64,000 bases of DNA, from the NCBI GenBank assembly GCA_963669155.1, contig OZ022588.1, positions 1,643,247 to 1,707,246 of the forward strand, written 5' to 3'. The notes under the pieces are model-generated. The model was not told where the DNA came from, did not search any database, and saw only the letters and a program-made list of their open reading frames with translations. The translations under genes were made by a program, and so were the position numbers. The DNA is from Arbacia lixula (Eukaryota; Echinodermata; Echinoidea; Arbacioida; Arbaciidae). Positions 42,943 to 56,082 of the stretch are shown here, in pieces (the stretch's first letter is position 1; each line of letters starts with the position of its first letter).

Positions 42943-45083
42943 TATTTGACATTTCAAATCCTTACTCTGCTTTCCCCCTTGTAGAATAAATCACAAAAGG
43001 GTCTGTTTAAAGTAGACTATCTGCTTCCCTTCTGCTCAGTACCGGGGAAAGAGAGGAATTAGTTTTATAATCACCAGACCCGAACTTATACTATAAAGTT
43101 TGGATTATAAATGGCTGAAATCCTGAAAAGTAGGTTAAGACGAGAGAGTTAGCTCTCTACAACATCCGACATGATCATGATAATGCTGTCATATTGCGCA
43201 CTTATAATGCTGCTTACACGTGTATCGGATCTTAAGATCAACGCTAAACATAGAACCCTGTAACTCCCGGTATCCCATGTTTAGACTGAAAAACTGCCGA
43301 TGAAATGTTCAGCAAGGGTCAGGGTGGGACAAGGATATATTTCCAGCGCGAGTTTGATTCAGACAATCCTCTAAACTTGGGAAATTCTCCATTTGTATCC
43401 ATCGAGATATTCCTAAAAATACACCAGGCTACTTATCTAATAAAACTTTAACAAATGCCTTCCACTGTAGTGAAGAAACAACCTTCCCCAAATGTAATGA
43501 TATCCATGGGCTATTGAGCTACAGTATCTGCCGCTTTGATGATGGAGTCCGCTTGCGTTGGATTTGCTTGAGGTTCGAAAGCTCTTTCACACCGAACTTG
43601 TGAAAAGTGGTTGACCGGAAGCGGAAATTGGGCTGCACTTTTCACCAACCAAACGCACCTGCCTGTCCCCAGGTCGTCGGATGAGTCTACTTCAACCGTC
43701 CATGTCATTATCATCTTTTCAGGGGTGAAAATTTCACTTTTCATCGTGGATTTTGTTTTTATTCCACTTTTCAGTTATTCTGTATTGTATGGTTTGCAGA
43801 GTACTCAAGTCTTCATGAGCCAGAAATAATTTATATCTACAATTTGTTTGTACTGAACGCATATATGGTAAATAATGCAATAGTGGTTCTTAAATAGGAA
43901 TAAACGAAATAGCACAATGAGCGTTAATATCAGGCCATGTGACGTTATTAAAGATTCATTTTTAATCATTTTTTTTTAAGTATGTTGTTTGAAATGTATG
44001 CTCGAAATTGTTCGGAGGAAAACAAGCACTAGCATGAGTTGATGAGAAAAGAGAAAAGTTCCGAACTATTTTTATCGCCATCGATATTGTTGTTTATTTT
44101 TCTGCCGTTCCTAGGCGGATAAAGCTCTTGTCGTCTGCCAAATTAGGCTTGTCCCTCGAGCCTCTCTGAGCATGGTTAGCTTACAGTTAAATCCTGTCTG
44201 ATTTTAGAACGGGCAGGAAGACGCACAAATCACACCGCGGGTTCCAAAATAGACCAGCTAGACTCATAGAGACGCGGGTCGGGGCGGGGAGGGGGTGGGG
44301 TGTAGGAGATGAGGAGAAGGAGATAGAGCGGGGGAGGCATAAAAAGTGTTCGCACTTCAACGTCAGCGTAGTCTTCTTGTTGATACTGTGTTAGGATATT
44401 AAAATATTAAGGTTATGCAAATGAATGATTCATGTCAATATGGGCCGTATCCGTAAGGCGAATTTTACTGTATTTCTAGGTGTCTTTAAAATGTTAATCC
44501 CGATTTACATTGACGTAAAACGGCGTGTAATTTGATCCCTTCATCGGCACGTCACAGACGAGAAATTAATTAATTCCCGCATTAGGAAATACTGGGTTAA
44601 GTTCACGGCTCTCACGGCAAAAAAAGAGAAGGCGTCGTTTGGTGATTTCGCGGGGGAAGAGTTCTTTTTCCGGCTCCGAAAAGGTCGCAATCCACGCGTA
44701 CGCCATGCCTCTCACACACTCACTCATCAATCGAGAGAAGAGGGCAGGTTGCACATCATGTATGACGTATCTGGCAAATCTGGGAGGGGTGCCCGGGGCA
44801 GGTGCCCCCAGCATTCGACTGTAAAATGTCAAGTCCTCGTGCAAAACATGCTGGTGTGGGAGAGAAAGATGAGGTGGTATGAGGGAGAGAGAGTGGAAAG
44901 AAGGGATTAATATGGGAAGAAGGAGAACACATTGAACATTTTGAAGGAAAAAATACGAGAATATGAGGAGAAGAAAGGGGGGTGGAAGAAAACAACAAGA
45001 TGTAAAAAAAAAACGAGAAAAGGGACGGGATAACACAAAGAAAGGACACCAGAGTGAAAGTTTAGGGAAATGATACGGAGAGA

Positions 45084-45087
<4 letters not shown>

Positions 45088-45149
<62 letters not shown>

Positions 45150-45151
45150 GA
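45088..45151. repeat. (GA)n microsatellite
   Basis: About 64 bp of near-perfect GA dinucleotides. Confidence 0.95.
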
Positions 45152-45170
45152 GAACATTCTAAAGAGACCA

Positions 45171-45284
45171 GGAGCCATATTCATGAAACCTTACACAGCC
45201 TAGTTAGTTGCTCAAGTGCATTCAGCTACATGTATTTTTAGTAACGAACTATGCTAGTAAGGTTTCATGAATATGGCCCCAGAG
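45171..45284. repeat. Palindromic MITE (about 114 bp)
   Basis: The left GAGCCATATTCATGAAACCT and right AGGTTTCATGAATATGGCCC ends are near-perfect complements. The inner TTAGTTGCTCAA region pairs weakly with TAGTAACGAACTA. Confidence 0.85.
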
Positions 45285-46063
45285 GAATAGAACTACATGT
45301 ACAACAAAAAACAAATGGAGACAAAGAAATGACAGACAGCGGGAGTGGTTGAAGTCAATATAGAAAGGTATTCCCAACGAGACATTCCCATGAATTGATA
45401 TGAAAAGGAAAAACCTGACTTCATATTAACCCTTCCATTACCATTGGCACGCAATATCTATATCAACTCGGTTGATTTGACATAATATCTATCTTGGTGG
45501 TGTGACTGAGAGTGAATTCTTTCTTTGACCGTACCTCACCTACTCTATTCCTCGAACCGTCTCCGGTCGGTTGTCCTTCCTTGGGTCTCTCTCGTGAAAC
45601 GCCATTAACGGCTCTTCCCGTTTCTCCTCACGTGTGTCACGTGGGAGATCGAATGTGTGATAACGCGCGAACCGCATAAGGTCACCTCCAAGCAAAGCTG
45701 CGTCTGAAATTGAGCGCAACTTAAAGGAGCTATCGTGCAGTTAAGAACCACGAAATAAATAAAATCTACAAGAGCTCATTTTGATCATGTTGATGGAGAA
45801 AACTCCACAAAATCAAGAAAATGGTTGGATGGGCTGCCATCAATAAAAAAAACCCGGCAAAATAAATACAGAAATCCGAACTACGTCGATATTCCGCCCG
45901 TAGAAACGGTTCCCACTTTCGAATACGCATGTACACTAGCGGGCTCGCCTACATAATGAGATGATCTATGTCAAGTATTTCTACGTCAGACGATATGACA
46001 GACTAAGTTTCATGGTATAAAGAATACGTTGATTAAATATTATAAGAAGGAGTGAAGGAAAGA

Positions 46064-46112
<49 letters not shown>
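46064..46112. repeat. (GA)n microsatellite
   Basis: About 48 bp of GA dinucleotides. Confidence 0.95.
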
Positions 46113-46115
<3 letters not shown>

Positions 46116-47194
46116 CAACACTTTTCACCTCTTTAATCACTTTGTTATTATTCTCAACATGATAACAGCTTTGGGGACGACAACATTTTTCGTACCACGT
46201 CATGCAGGATATCAACACAAAAATACAAAATAACAAGTTTCATCAATGATTCATACATCCCTGGTATTATCTAGTATTGTTGATGACTGAATAAGGTTAA
46301 GTTTTAACGCTTTCTTAAAATAGTAATTCGAGTTCAGATTTATTTATTTTGGTAAAAAGGAAATTCCAAATCAGGGCTGAACTGCCTAATAGAATTATGT
46401 GTAAGTGCGGTCTTGGGATAAACTAAATACAGATTTTGTCGATTTCCTAGTTCGATATGGATGAACTTGAACTGTTGACTGAAATGTGCTAGGAAACATT
46501 AGGGGTAAAAAGTTCGAATTGAGGCATTTTTATTAAAGAAAACCACATGTTATTCGTGTGGTGCTGGTAATACTTGATGCCTAATAGAATGCAAAGTACG
46601 TGTTTCAACTAGCAAACCATAACTGCCACATATCATAATTAAATACGGTTATCGTTTTGAAGATTATATTTGCAGTAAAAAAACACATTTATTTCCTTTG
46701 TACATGACGCATACATTTGTTTACACATTTCAAACAATATTGAATCAATATAATCATTTTAACAACTGTCGTAACATTTTTGACGGATCGTGATGAACAA
46801 AATAATTATAACATTGATATCCACATGTATCGACAAGAGTTCTAAAAAGCAAAACATTTGTTCGTGTTAGCGCGCCACATGATTGGAAAATGAAAAAGTA
46901 AATGTAAGTATACAAATGCGTTTCGTTAACAACATTTTTTTAAAATCTAAGTATTTATTAAAGTGAATCATCAAAAATCACAATATTTACAAAAGATTTG
47001 CAAGATTAAAACAAAAAGTGGATCGTACAAAAATAAAAAGGCAGTGTAAAAGCAATAAAGAGCAGAAAAATAAAACATGAAAAACTATCACGGAAGAGAC
47101 TCAGAGAAGGGATAGAGACCAACTTTCGAGCCGAGGGAGAAGAAGAAAAAGGAAAGACACAAGGAGTAAGAGAGGACAAGCAGCTGAAGGACTG

Positions 47195-47197
<3 letters not shown>

Positions 47198-47239
<42 letters not shown>
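47198..47239. repeat. C-run and (CT)n microsatellite
   Basis: A C-run followed by about 36 bp of CT. Confidence 0.95.
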
Positions 47240-47241
<2 letters not shown>

Positions 47242-47856
47242 GTTTCTTTAACAACTGAAAAAGGTATTATCACTCTAAAATATGATAATATAAACACAGT
47301 AACAGCTTAAAAAAATCATATTTACACACTTGAACATAAGGCCTAGGCCTATGCCTATGTCTGTAACGGCCATCCCGATTGCTCGTATGGTGCCACAAGT
47401 ATGACAGGGACATTTTTAAAAACATCAATCATGGCATAACCGTCTCAACATGATGCTGGGATCCCACCTTTAATAAACCTCTAGCACGACCGAAAACCAG
47501 CAACAAACCCAAAATAGAAGCATGTTGGTGGTATCACAGTCACGTGTAGCCCCATCACCGGCCGATTTCGAAGTAGAATTTCGGACTGTGCAGTGCAGGC
47601 TGTTCTCTGTTTTCTCCAGAGAGCAACAATTCTGACTTTTCATGGTTTTTCAATATCCTATCTCGCGCTGTACAGTCACTGGACACGATAGTCTCGCATT
47701 CAGACCTAGGACTTCTTTACTCCCCCTGCTGATATGCAACGTATTACAACGCTGATATACAACGCTGGTATACAACGCTGATATACAACGTAAACAGAGT
47801 GTGACACCATTGTGTTCAAACCTCACTGGAAAGAACACTGGATTACGATATGCATT

Positions 47857-48115
47857 TATGAATGAATGAATGAATGAATGAATGGGTATCTTAATGAATC
47901 TTGATTAGAACTTCAGTTAAACATATCAATGAATATGTAAATTAATGCAACGATGACAAAATACTGAATATTTTTAAGTTGAATAAATGAATACATTTAT
48001 AACACATGAATGGATCGATGAATGAATGAAAGCATTGATGAATACACATTAGTTGAATGATTCAATGATTAATTTCCGAATGTTTTTAACCAAATAAACA
48101 AAAATACTTATGTAA
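47857..48115. repeat. Degenerate GAAT tetranucleotide tract
   Basis: A clean block of about six GAAT/ATGA units at 47857-47885 is followed by scattered GAATGAAT and TGAATA units. Confidence 0.7.
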
Positions 48116-48570
48116 ATGAAGGACATTTCAAACAGAATTCTGTTTGTTTTCAGTGGGCATCAACATATATAGTTACTTACTTACGCAAAACACAATACAG
48201 ACCATGTTACATCATTAAAGATAAAATCTAAGTACAAATATACATAATTCTGTTTCCAGCCTGATAAGACTTATCTGCCCTACTCTGACAAAGGGAAGCA
48301 ACTAACAAAGGAGACTTTTCTTGTAAATGAGCAAAATGTGTCTTTCACTTGCATTGGCATCAGTACAATACCACATCATGTTAGATTGAATATCTCACAG
48401 CAAGATTAATATTTTTTGTCCAGACTTCGGCCTTTGTAGGAATGCTGGGTACAATCTAAGAATACTAATAACCCAGATTTGAGTGATTTGTCACTTGCTT
48501 CCTTTTGTCAGAGGAGGGCAGTCATGCTCAAAAAGTTTTCTTCAACTTCATAATAGTGGAGATCAGGGTT

Positions 48571-48753
48571 ACAGTTCGATATTCCGAAGGTTCGTTTATT
48601 CCGAAGGTTCATTATTCCGAAGGTTAATCATTCAGAAACACGTAAATTGCCTAAACCTCGATGCTCGTTAGTCCGAAAAAGAAAAAGGGTTCGTTCATCC
48701 GAGCATTTGTCGCGTAACGTTCGGAATAACGAACCTTCGGAATAACGAGTGCT
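48571..48753. repeat. MITE built from TTATTCCGAAGGTTCG motifs
   Basis: The left end carries three tandem ATTCCGAAGGTTCRTT units; the right end carries two complementary AACGAACCTTCGGAATAACG units. About 180 bp, no ORF. Confidence 0.8.
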
Positions 48754-48944
48754 TCCTCAGATCAGTACCCATACAGTAGGAGACATACCTTTGGAATATG
48801 ATATTGAATAAAAAGCCTATGAAATGCATATTTAATATACCTATAATCTAATATACACACAGTCATATGCAGATATCCATTTGGTTATACAAAATATGAA
48901 AGACAACATTTACATGATAAATAAGCACATTGAACGGCAACTCT

Positions 48945-49090
48945 AGATCTGTCATCTAAAGATTTGCGATTGATTGCAACTTGACTTATGATTGATATAA
49001 GTTGTAAATATGTACATTAGTGATAGGTTCATCCTTGCTTGGACTTGCGATCGATTCAGCTCAATCGTAACTCTTTTTAAGACAGGGCGC
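48945..49090. repeat. Family H palindromic repeat, copy 3
   Basis: GATTTGCGATTGATTGCAAC and GACTTGCGATCGATTCAGCT flank a TGATATAAGTTG centre. Confidence 0.6.
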
Positions 49091-49360
49091 TGAATGCTTA
49101 TGTGGGCTGGCCTCATCTCAAGGCTGCAAAGCGCAAAGCTATCTGCACTCATGTTCTGCAAACACATACAACTCAAGTCTGGATGGTCGCTTACAATGTA
49201 AATAAACTCGACGTAATTATAGTTCCGATTGTACATTAACTTGCATCAAGCATCAAAGGCATGTCATTGAATACCAATAGTACATTAAACAGTGTAAGCT
49301 ATTTGTACGTTATTTATTGCAATACACAAGATAACAAGCTTTCTCCTTCCCTCTTTTTTA

Positions 49361-49590
49361 TAGAGTAGGAACATGTGCCGTCATATGGGCATGCTGTCAA
49401 TACAAATAGTTCTAACTATGAGGATAAGGCGAACATCAGTGATCATAGCGGGGACTCTCGTTGGGAGTGCCCGACACTATCCCGCGAGACGCTGTCGGAC
49501 CAGTGATAGTCTCGCCTGAGTGAGGTCGTTTAGAACAGGAAGCCGGCGTCACAATGGATATGACGACATCACTTTGGTACTCTTTTGTTA
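49361..49590. repeat. Family B MITE, copy 5
   Basis: Core GGGAGTGCCCGACACTATCC with ends CGTCATATGGGCATGCTGTC and ATGACGACATCACTTTGGTA. Confidence 0.8.
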
Positions 49591-49782
49591 GAAGAATGTA
49601 TATGGAGTTATGTATAGTCTGTGTGTCCAGCCCCAGTTGTGATGTAGTGTAGAAGAGAGAACCATTCCACAGCTTAGAACCTAGGTGCTTGTCTAACAGT
49701 GACTGCGACGGAAAGAAAATGATGTTCTGTTTTATCTTTCATGCCATCTTCCCCTTGATCTTGATCTTGGCTTTGAACTTGG

Positions 49783-49857
49783 ACTTGGTCTTGGTCTTGG
49801 TCTTGGTCTTGGTCTTGGTCTTGGTCTTGGTCTTGGTCTTGGTCTTGGTCTTGGTCT
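49783..49857. repeat. (CTTGGT)n hexanucleotide array
   Basis: About 12 tandem near-perfect copies of CTTGGT. The minus strand would read Arg-Pro repeats, but no gene context supports coding. Confidence 0.95.
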
Positions 49858-49989
49858 GGGGCTGAGGAAGAAACATACCAGATCTGTTGAAGAGAGGATG
49901 AGAATGGAAAGACAGGAATTGATCACTACACCACTAATAAGCTAGCCACGTGGTCTTGTAACAAAAGGAGAGGGGAACAATGGTGGATA

Positions 49990-50070
49990 TACAAAAAGGA
50001 AAGGAGAGAGAGAGGAAAAGATAGAGAGAGAGAGGGAGAGAGTGAGAAAGAGAGAGAAAGAAAGAGTGAA

Positions 50071-50101
<31 letters not shown>

Positions 50102-50130
50102 GTAAGAGAGAGTGAGAGAGAGAGAGATTT
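49990..50130. repeat. (GA)n-rich microsatellite
   Basis: About 140 bp of GAGAGA with GAAAGA interruptions. Confidence 0.9.
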
Positions 50131-50544
50131 GGGAAGAGACACAAAAGGGGGAGAGATAGAAGGAGGAATAAGAGGTGCAATGGATAGAAGATGGTGAAAC
50201 AGATGGAAAGAGGACGGGCAGAAGAGAAGAAAGGAAAGAATGGCATTACTATTAAAATTCCAAGTACCTATCCCTACACTTTTTATAACCAAAATCTTTG
50301 GAAATAAATGGTCAGGTTTTGAGCACCACCCTTTGCAACAGACACTCACGGGATTAACTCTTTTTTTGTGTGTGTGTAGCACGTTAATCAATTCACAAGT
50401 TAAACACACGAATTCCATAAAACTACATTTTTCAGACACAGAAAAAGTCAAAATAAGCTGCCGTTTCTACAATAGCCAAGTCCCGGCCGACACGAAGGAA
50501 CACACAATGTTCCAACGGCTTGCCAATTATTGATTGGCTTTCCA

Positions 50545-51012
50545 TTAAAGGAATTTCGACCCGGAGCTCAAGAGGGCGCTGTTGGATGACGTCACAATCA
50601 TCGCCATCTTAGTTCCGAAGTTTGACGAGTAACGCTGTCAATCAAACTGGTAGATTGCGGATATGCGTTGCTTGCCCTTTCACGTACGTTGTGAGCGCTA
50701 GCCGAGCGAGCTATGCCAGTACACGTTTGTGCATACCGTAAACGGCGTAATGTACATGTACGTAAGTTACTAGCTGGAAGTACCGTATGCAAGTGGGCGG
50801 AGCCAGCAGGGAACAGCCGCCGAATCATGAGCCGAACTGTATTTCGGCATACCTAGATTGAGAATCGACATTCTTCGGGCATTCGGAACATGGCATTTGC
50901 GTAACCGGTGAAATTATCGAATAACATTGCCGTCATTGGACAACACGTACTGTCCGCTCATGCGCTTACATGGAATAACGCCCTCTTGAGCGCCGGGTCT
51001 GATTCCCTTTAA
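50545..51012. mobile_element. TTAA-flanked non-autonomous element (468 bp)
   Basis: Terminal inverted repeats TTAAAGGAATTTCGACCCGG and GTCTGATTCCCTTTAA, with inner CTCAAGAGGGCGCT / ACGCCCTCTTGAGCGCC. TTAA at both ends suggests piggyBac-type target duplication. The interior is GC-richer than its surroundings and has no transposase. Confidence 0.75.
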
Positions 51013-51782
51013 CACCTAATCTGTTCTGAAGATAGAGCTATATCCTCTCTTCGAGGAAGACTTGTTTCAAGCACAGTCCTTTGGATATTGTTATCAAAAC
51101 AATTATCGGAGATTGGCACATCACTGAGGTGATAATAGTTTCTTTAAGTGCGAGAGACAGGCAGAAGTAGAGTAGATACCGGGGTTGTGATTGGACAGAA
51201 CGCTTATCGCATGAATTACAACTTGTAGTGTAAAGGCGTCTAGCACGTGGTTATTTCCTGCCTGATAATGCTGTCCCATTAGCTTCAAAGGGTGATTAAG
51301 TTCGCTATGGGTATATGGTCGTAGTGTATTTGTGATTGCGAAAGACACAGTTTGCCATATTTACTGTAATGTAGGTACATGTACTACACGTGGATTTTAT
51401 CTTGAAATCCCCAACCGAATCAGCCATAATAAATTTACATGTTTTTCCACAATTGAATCAAGTTCACTTAAATCATACATTCATTTCTACCGATGATCAC
51501 CAGCTGTCATTGTAGTGTTGTATACTTAAGTCAACCTCTGAGTTAATTACAATCATGATTATATATGAGTCAGGGCTGATTTCTTCTTATTGTACTTCCT
51601 GATTCTTATTTTACTACCATGACTATAATCACGAAATCAAAACAATGTTTTTTTCCAGACGATTAAAGTCACAGTAAGCAGGTTAACACTTTCTTTTTTC
51701 ACATTTAGATAGTAAACATTCCTCCTCATGCGACTGACTGTACTACAGTATACTAACAGGATTTGTGAGACGTCATGTTTAT

Positions 51783-51920
51783 TTCTCTCTCTTTCTCACA
51801 CAAACACTCACACACACGCTCTCTCTCTCCCTAACTCTCTCTCCCTTCCTCTCTCTTTCTCTCTTTCTCACACAAACACATACACACACACACTCTCTCT
51901 TTCACTTTCTCTCTCTCCCT

Positions 51921-51961
<41 letters not shown>

Positions 51962-51978
51962 TCTCTCTCTCTCTCCTT
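51783..51978. repeat. CT / CACA microsatellite complex
   Basis: Two similar blocks of TTTCTCACACAAACAC followed by (CT)n, then a long (CT)n run. Confidence 0.95.
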
Positions 51979-52324
51979 CTGTGTCCCTATAAACATGATG
52001 AAAAAAAAACCTGAAACAAATCCCTCTCCAAATTATCTGGAGAACACACGCTGCTTATGATGTCATCACAATGACCCAGTTGCGAACATAACACGTTGGC
52101 TGCTGTCCTCTCTGATCAGAAGCTTAATTTTGTTCGAGACTGTCAAATGACAAAGTTGACATGCGACGGCATAATGTACATGTAACGCTAGACGAGTGAC
52201 AGACACGCTGATCAGATCACTTTTTATCAGTCGGTAAGTTTCGCCTTAGCTGTATATTATATTCCTCATTTCATAATAGAAGTATTTCTCAAACGAGTAT
52301 GATTAAAGGAGATTGTAGCTCTCA

Positions 52325-52700
52325 AGAGAGCCCGTTGGAACACCTTGTTGATCTAATGGTGAGAGTTGTAGACTTTTGCTAAAGATCCTGGGTCCGAATC
52401 TCGTGTATATCACTTGAGACTAAGTGCTTTACTAATTCTTGTCCCTTTCAATTCATGGCGTGTTTCACTTAGAGGTAAGAGGGCTCTTAAGTTTAAAAAG
52501 ATTTAGGAAGGCAATCTAGTCATTACTCCACTGCGTCAATCATATCGATAGCGCATCAACATTGCGTGCTTATGCGCCAATGACAAGGTCCGAACCTTGT
52601 GTACGTATCATTTGTGACTAGGTGTTTTGCTCATCCGTGTCCATTTTAACCTATGGCGTGTTTTTCACTTAGAGTGAAGAGGGCTTTTAAGTCTTGAATT
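52325..52700 (+). repeat. tRNA-related SINE-like repeats
   Basis: TGATCTAATGGTGAGAG resembles a pol III A box and GGGTCCGAATCTCG a B box, about 45 bp apart. The following block (GGCGTGTTTCACTTAGAG) recurs near 52655 after a second GGTCCGAACCTTG, suggesting two degraded tandem copies. Confidence 0.5.
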
Positions 52701-52870
52701 GCGTCAACCAGACCAATAGCGCATCACAATCTAGTCTTATTTATGCGCCATTGACGCATGTGATAAACACAAATCCCATAGAGCAATATGTTGTCTCATA
52801 CACACACGGGTCAATCACATTCCTCTTCATACCTTGCATAATAATCCGACGAGGATTCAATCCGTTTTCT

Positions 52871-53104
52871 TTACAAGAGTCCTTTCGGCAGCGTGCCGAT
52901 GTCGTAGAGTTGATTAAGCGTCTGCGCAAGCTCCGTGACCTTGTCGATAATCTGCTTCCGGTCGCGCTGGATGAGGCGCTGTCCGCAGCGCTGCAGGAAT
53001 TTGTCCGGGTGCCAGATGAGCTGCTGGGCCTTGATGAAGCGGCGCAGCTCCTGCTTGTTGGTCACGTCCACGTCGCACAGCAGCACCTTGATCATGCTCT
53101 CAAC
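52871..53104 (-). CDS. NFKBIL1: NFKBIL1 last exon (WHPDKF motif, stop)
   Basis: Starts VESMIKVLLCDVDVTNKQEL after acceptor TTTTTGTCAG and ends LYDIGTLPKGLL then TAA. GC content and codon usage are clearly higher than in the flanks. Confidence 0.94.
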   Translation of the reverse strand, partial: VESMIKVLLCDVDVTNKQELRRFIKAQQLIWHPDKFLQRCGQRLIQRDRKQIIDKVTELAQTLNQLYDIGTLPKGLL

Positions 53105-56048
53105 CTGACAAAAATAAATACAGAATAATTAATGAATTAATGTATTACCAAAGCAGTTAACTACCATATTAGTTTATTACCAAAACAGTACAATTTACAA
53201 ATCATCACGTAAATCACAATATGAATTACAAGGATCAAGCAGGAGCATATGCTAACCCATGTTCGCCCCTGGTTGAATTATACTGAGTAAAAAAAAGTGA
53301 CAAGATGATTTCGTGAGTAAATTTGGCTTTGATGAGTGTTATGATGAATCAAAGTGGCATTACAGTATCATTTAGTTTATCATACTGTTAAGATCAAACG
53401 TAAAAAAAACGACATGATTAATCATCTGAAAGAAAGAGAGAAAGAAAGATAATGTAATTCTGTTTAGATCTTGAAAATAGTCCAATGCAAATTGGAAGAA
53501 AATCCAAACAGAGTTTGAACAAAGGTAATCTAGAAATAAAATACACTTTCGTACAAATATTGAATTGTTTCATGGACCAAATGACATGGCAAACGGGCCA
53601 TTTCCCTTTCACCCCAAGATGTAAGTTAATGAAATTGTTCATGCTTGAAAATGGTTTATTATGTAGTACTTTCATTGTTGTTTCATACTTTCGTTAATTA
53701 AAACAAAATGATTTGTATAACTACAGAGCTCTCTGGAAAAGCAGGCCCTTGTGCTTAGAATGAGACTACCCTGTAAATGGATGAATAAATAAAATAATGA
53801 ATGTAACTGTACCTTTCCAGAGCTGCAGGGCCATGGGATATCACGGTACCGTAGAATATCGTTGGCCATCTCATGGAAGACCTTTTCGCAATGCTTCAGG
53901 TACGAGTGCTTCTGCTTTAGCGTCTTCTGTCTTTCCCGCTCAAGACGCCGGACCTAAAAAGGGGAAGGGTCGAAAAAAGAAAGTGTTGCGTCGTAACTAC
54001 CATAGTAACATTGCCTGACAGCCAATGAAATTAAAGGTTTCCGTAGAAACTGAAAATTGGTAGCAAAATTACCATCGATAGTAAGTTTTATGCATCAGGG
54101 ACTTGTTCTGCATGCCTTGCATGTGTTGCGAGGGGAAATATGCGAAAGTGGCGAACAAAGAGTTAAGAATTATATCTTCAGGTACGATTACTTCCTGAAA
54201 CGCTTATTATCATGGCCCTGTTGCATAAAGTTAAAAAGAATGGTCTTTCTCAATGGATTCAATTATACACGCCAAACAGGTCATTTTGTTCTAAAATCAA
54301 ATGTTTTTAATCGTTAAAAGAGTACAAACAAAATACTTTAATGATCGTTCCTTGTCATGCTCTGCCCCACGTATGTAGAATTTCTGGCCAGCCTCCATCC
54401 GTTCCATAAGTAATATAACTTCGTTATAGGACAAAGTCAAAAACTCATCTAATGAAAAAGACGTACTTAACCTTGTTTCTCTAATTTTTCATTAGTTCCT
54501 TACATCATGTTTCATTATTTAATTTTGCTGTTGTCTTATATTGTTCAAGTGATGTAAAGCGCTTTGATCCGCATTTCGTATGTAAAGCGGTTTATAAATA
54601 TAAGTTATTATTATTAATATTTAGAAGGAAGTGCTGCGTTTGTGACTCCCGTTCTGCCAGAGTGCAGTTCTGCTCTGTATGCCTTGCATGTATTGTTAGT
54701 GCAAACATGCGAAAGTGGCGGATAAAGACTTAAGAATTCTATCTTCATATATACTTACTTCCTGAAAGGCTTACCATCACGGCCCTGTTGCATAACCTTT
54801 ACCATCAATGTTAACCTCGTTTTCAGAGGCATCTCCTATGGAAACCTTGAATTTGATTGGCTGTGGAGCGGTGTTACCATGGTAGTTACCATTGATGTCA
54901 GAGTTACCACTAATTATATTGTTTTATGCAACGGGGCCCATTACTTAACACTTGGTGTACCACATCAAATGCTATTCTTTGAGATATGTGTGTATTACTT
55001 GTGTAAATATGCAGCAGTGGGGAAAAAAGAGTGCCAAAGAAAAAGTGCCAACAAACTGGCTAGCCGTCTCCGGATTATACCATGCAAACTGCAATCATAC
55101 TGCAACTGCATCTTGATAAGCAATCTACCATTTTCTTCATAAAATGCAAATGTTAGGCTCATCTTTCAAACAATATGTTACTATTGGTAACCCCAAAACT
55201 TGTCCGACGTCTTTCCGACTAGCAAAAACTAATAGGTTCGGAGTCCATTTCATCCACTGAAACTAATCACTAGATTCAGTGAATGTAATAATGTGTTTCT
55301 TTGCAGTAAAGGGGGACAGTTGTGAATAAATTACTAAAACGGCATCGATATGAAACATCGATATGTCCAAAGACATTACCCATTGACGAACATTGTACAT
55401 CATATTGCTTTGAAAAAAACTCCAAAGTCATTGCTCAGAAAAGGTCATAGGTGTGTGGAAATGTCATTACGAAATGTGGTTATTAGCCCTTTAAGAATTG
55501 TTAGGCTCAGATATGATGGGTGTTGAAAGGTTTGACATCCTTGATCTTTCAGGATTCAGAGTTAGGGAAACCCTGGTATATTATCCGAGTAATATGATGC
55601 GTGATTCAAGTCATTTAAAGGATGCGTTGTGTTAGCATAATATCGTTGATGTCCTTGTTGTTGAACGTTATCATGGTTACACTCTTTAAAAAAAAACGTT
55701 GTTGACATATTATGTCAACAATGTTTATTCTACTGAAATTTAGCCACTTATGAGAATTAAGGCCTCGTTCCAAATTCTAAACACTATATCAAAACAAAAA
55801 CTACACAAAATACATGCTTAGTATAGAACCCTAGTGTTTTAATGTTACGCTCTTTCTGCTTTACCCTCAATGCATCAGCGTCTACCTGATCCTTCTTTGG
55901 AAACAATGCCCGTTGGGAAACAATGCCGGTTTCGGACACTCTCGTGTTATTTCGGATCCCTTCGGACCCCATAAATGCGCGCTCATTAGTTTCTTCGAGT
56001 TATTCTCCAGATGACGGACAGAGCACACTGCCCGAAACGTCGAGACTG

Positions 56049-56082
<34 letters not shown>

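Larger units (their letters stand above)
41601..52870. other. Convergent intergenic region, repeats only
   Basis: No exon of the citrate synthase-like domain or of any other gene could be recognised on either strand. It contains microsatellites and families B, D and H, several MITEs and tRNA-like repeats. The 156-codon minus-strand frame at 44566-45036 is partly purine-rich repeat and resembles no protein I know. Confidence 0.6.

Noticed and set aside
43511..43744. 77-codon minus-strand frame with moderate complexity
   Set aside because: No splice context or recognisable motif; it overlaps a GTGAAAAGTG...CACTTTTCAC hairpin and is probably chance.
44566..45036. 156-codon minus-strand frame in a GC-richer stretch
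   Set aside because: Half is purine-repeat sequence, there are no splice partners and no family resemblance.
49926..50451. Long minus-strand frames with Leu/Ser repeats
   Set aside because: They are translations of a (GA)n microsatellite with no conserved content.
52330..52410. Possible functional tRNA gene
   Set aside because: A-box and B-box-like motifs exist, but I could not fold an acceptor stem and anticodon arm; a SINE remnant fits better.
52694..53128. 144-codon plus-strand frame over the NFKBIL1 last exon
   Set aside because: It is the antisense of a conserved NFKBIL1 exon carrying the WHPDKF motif.
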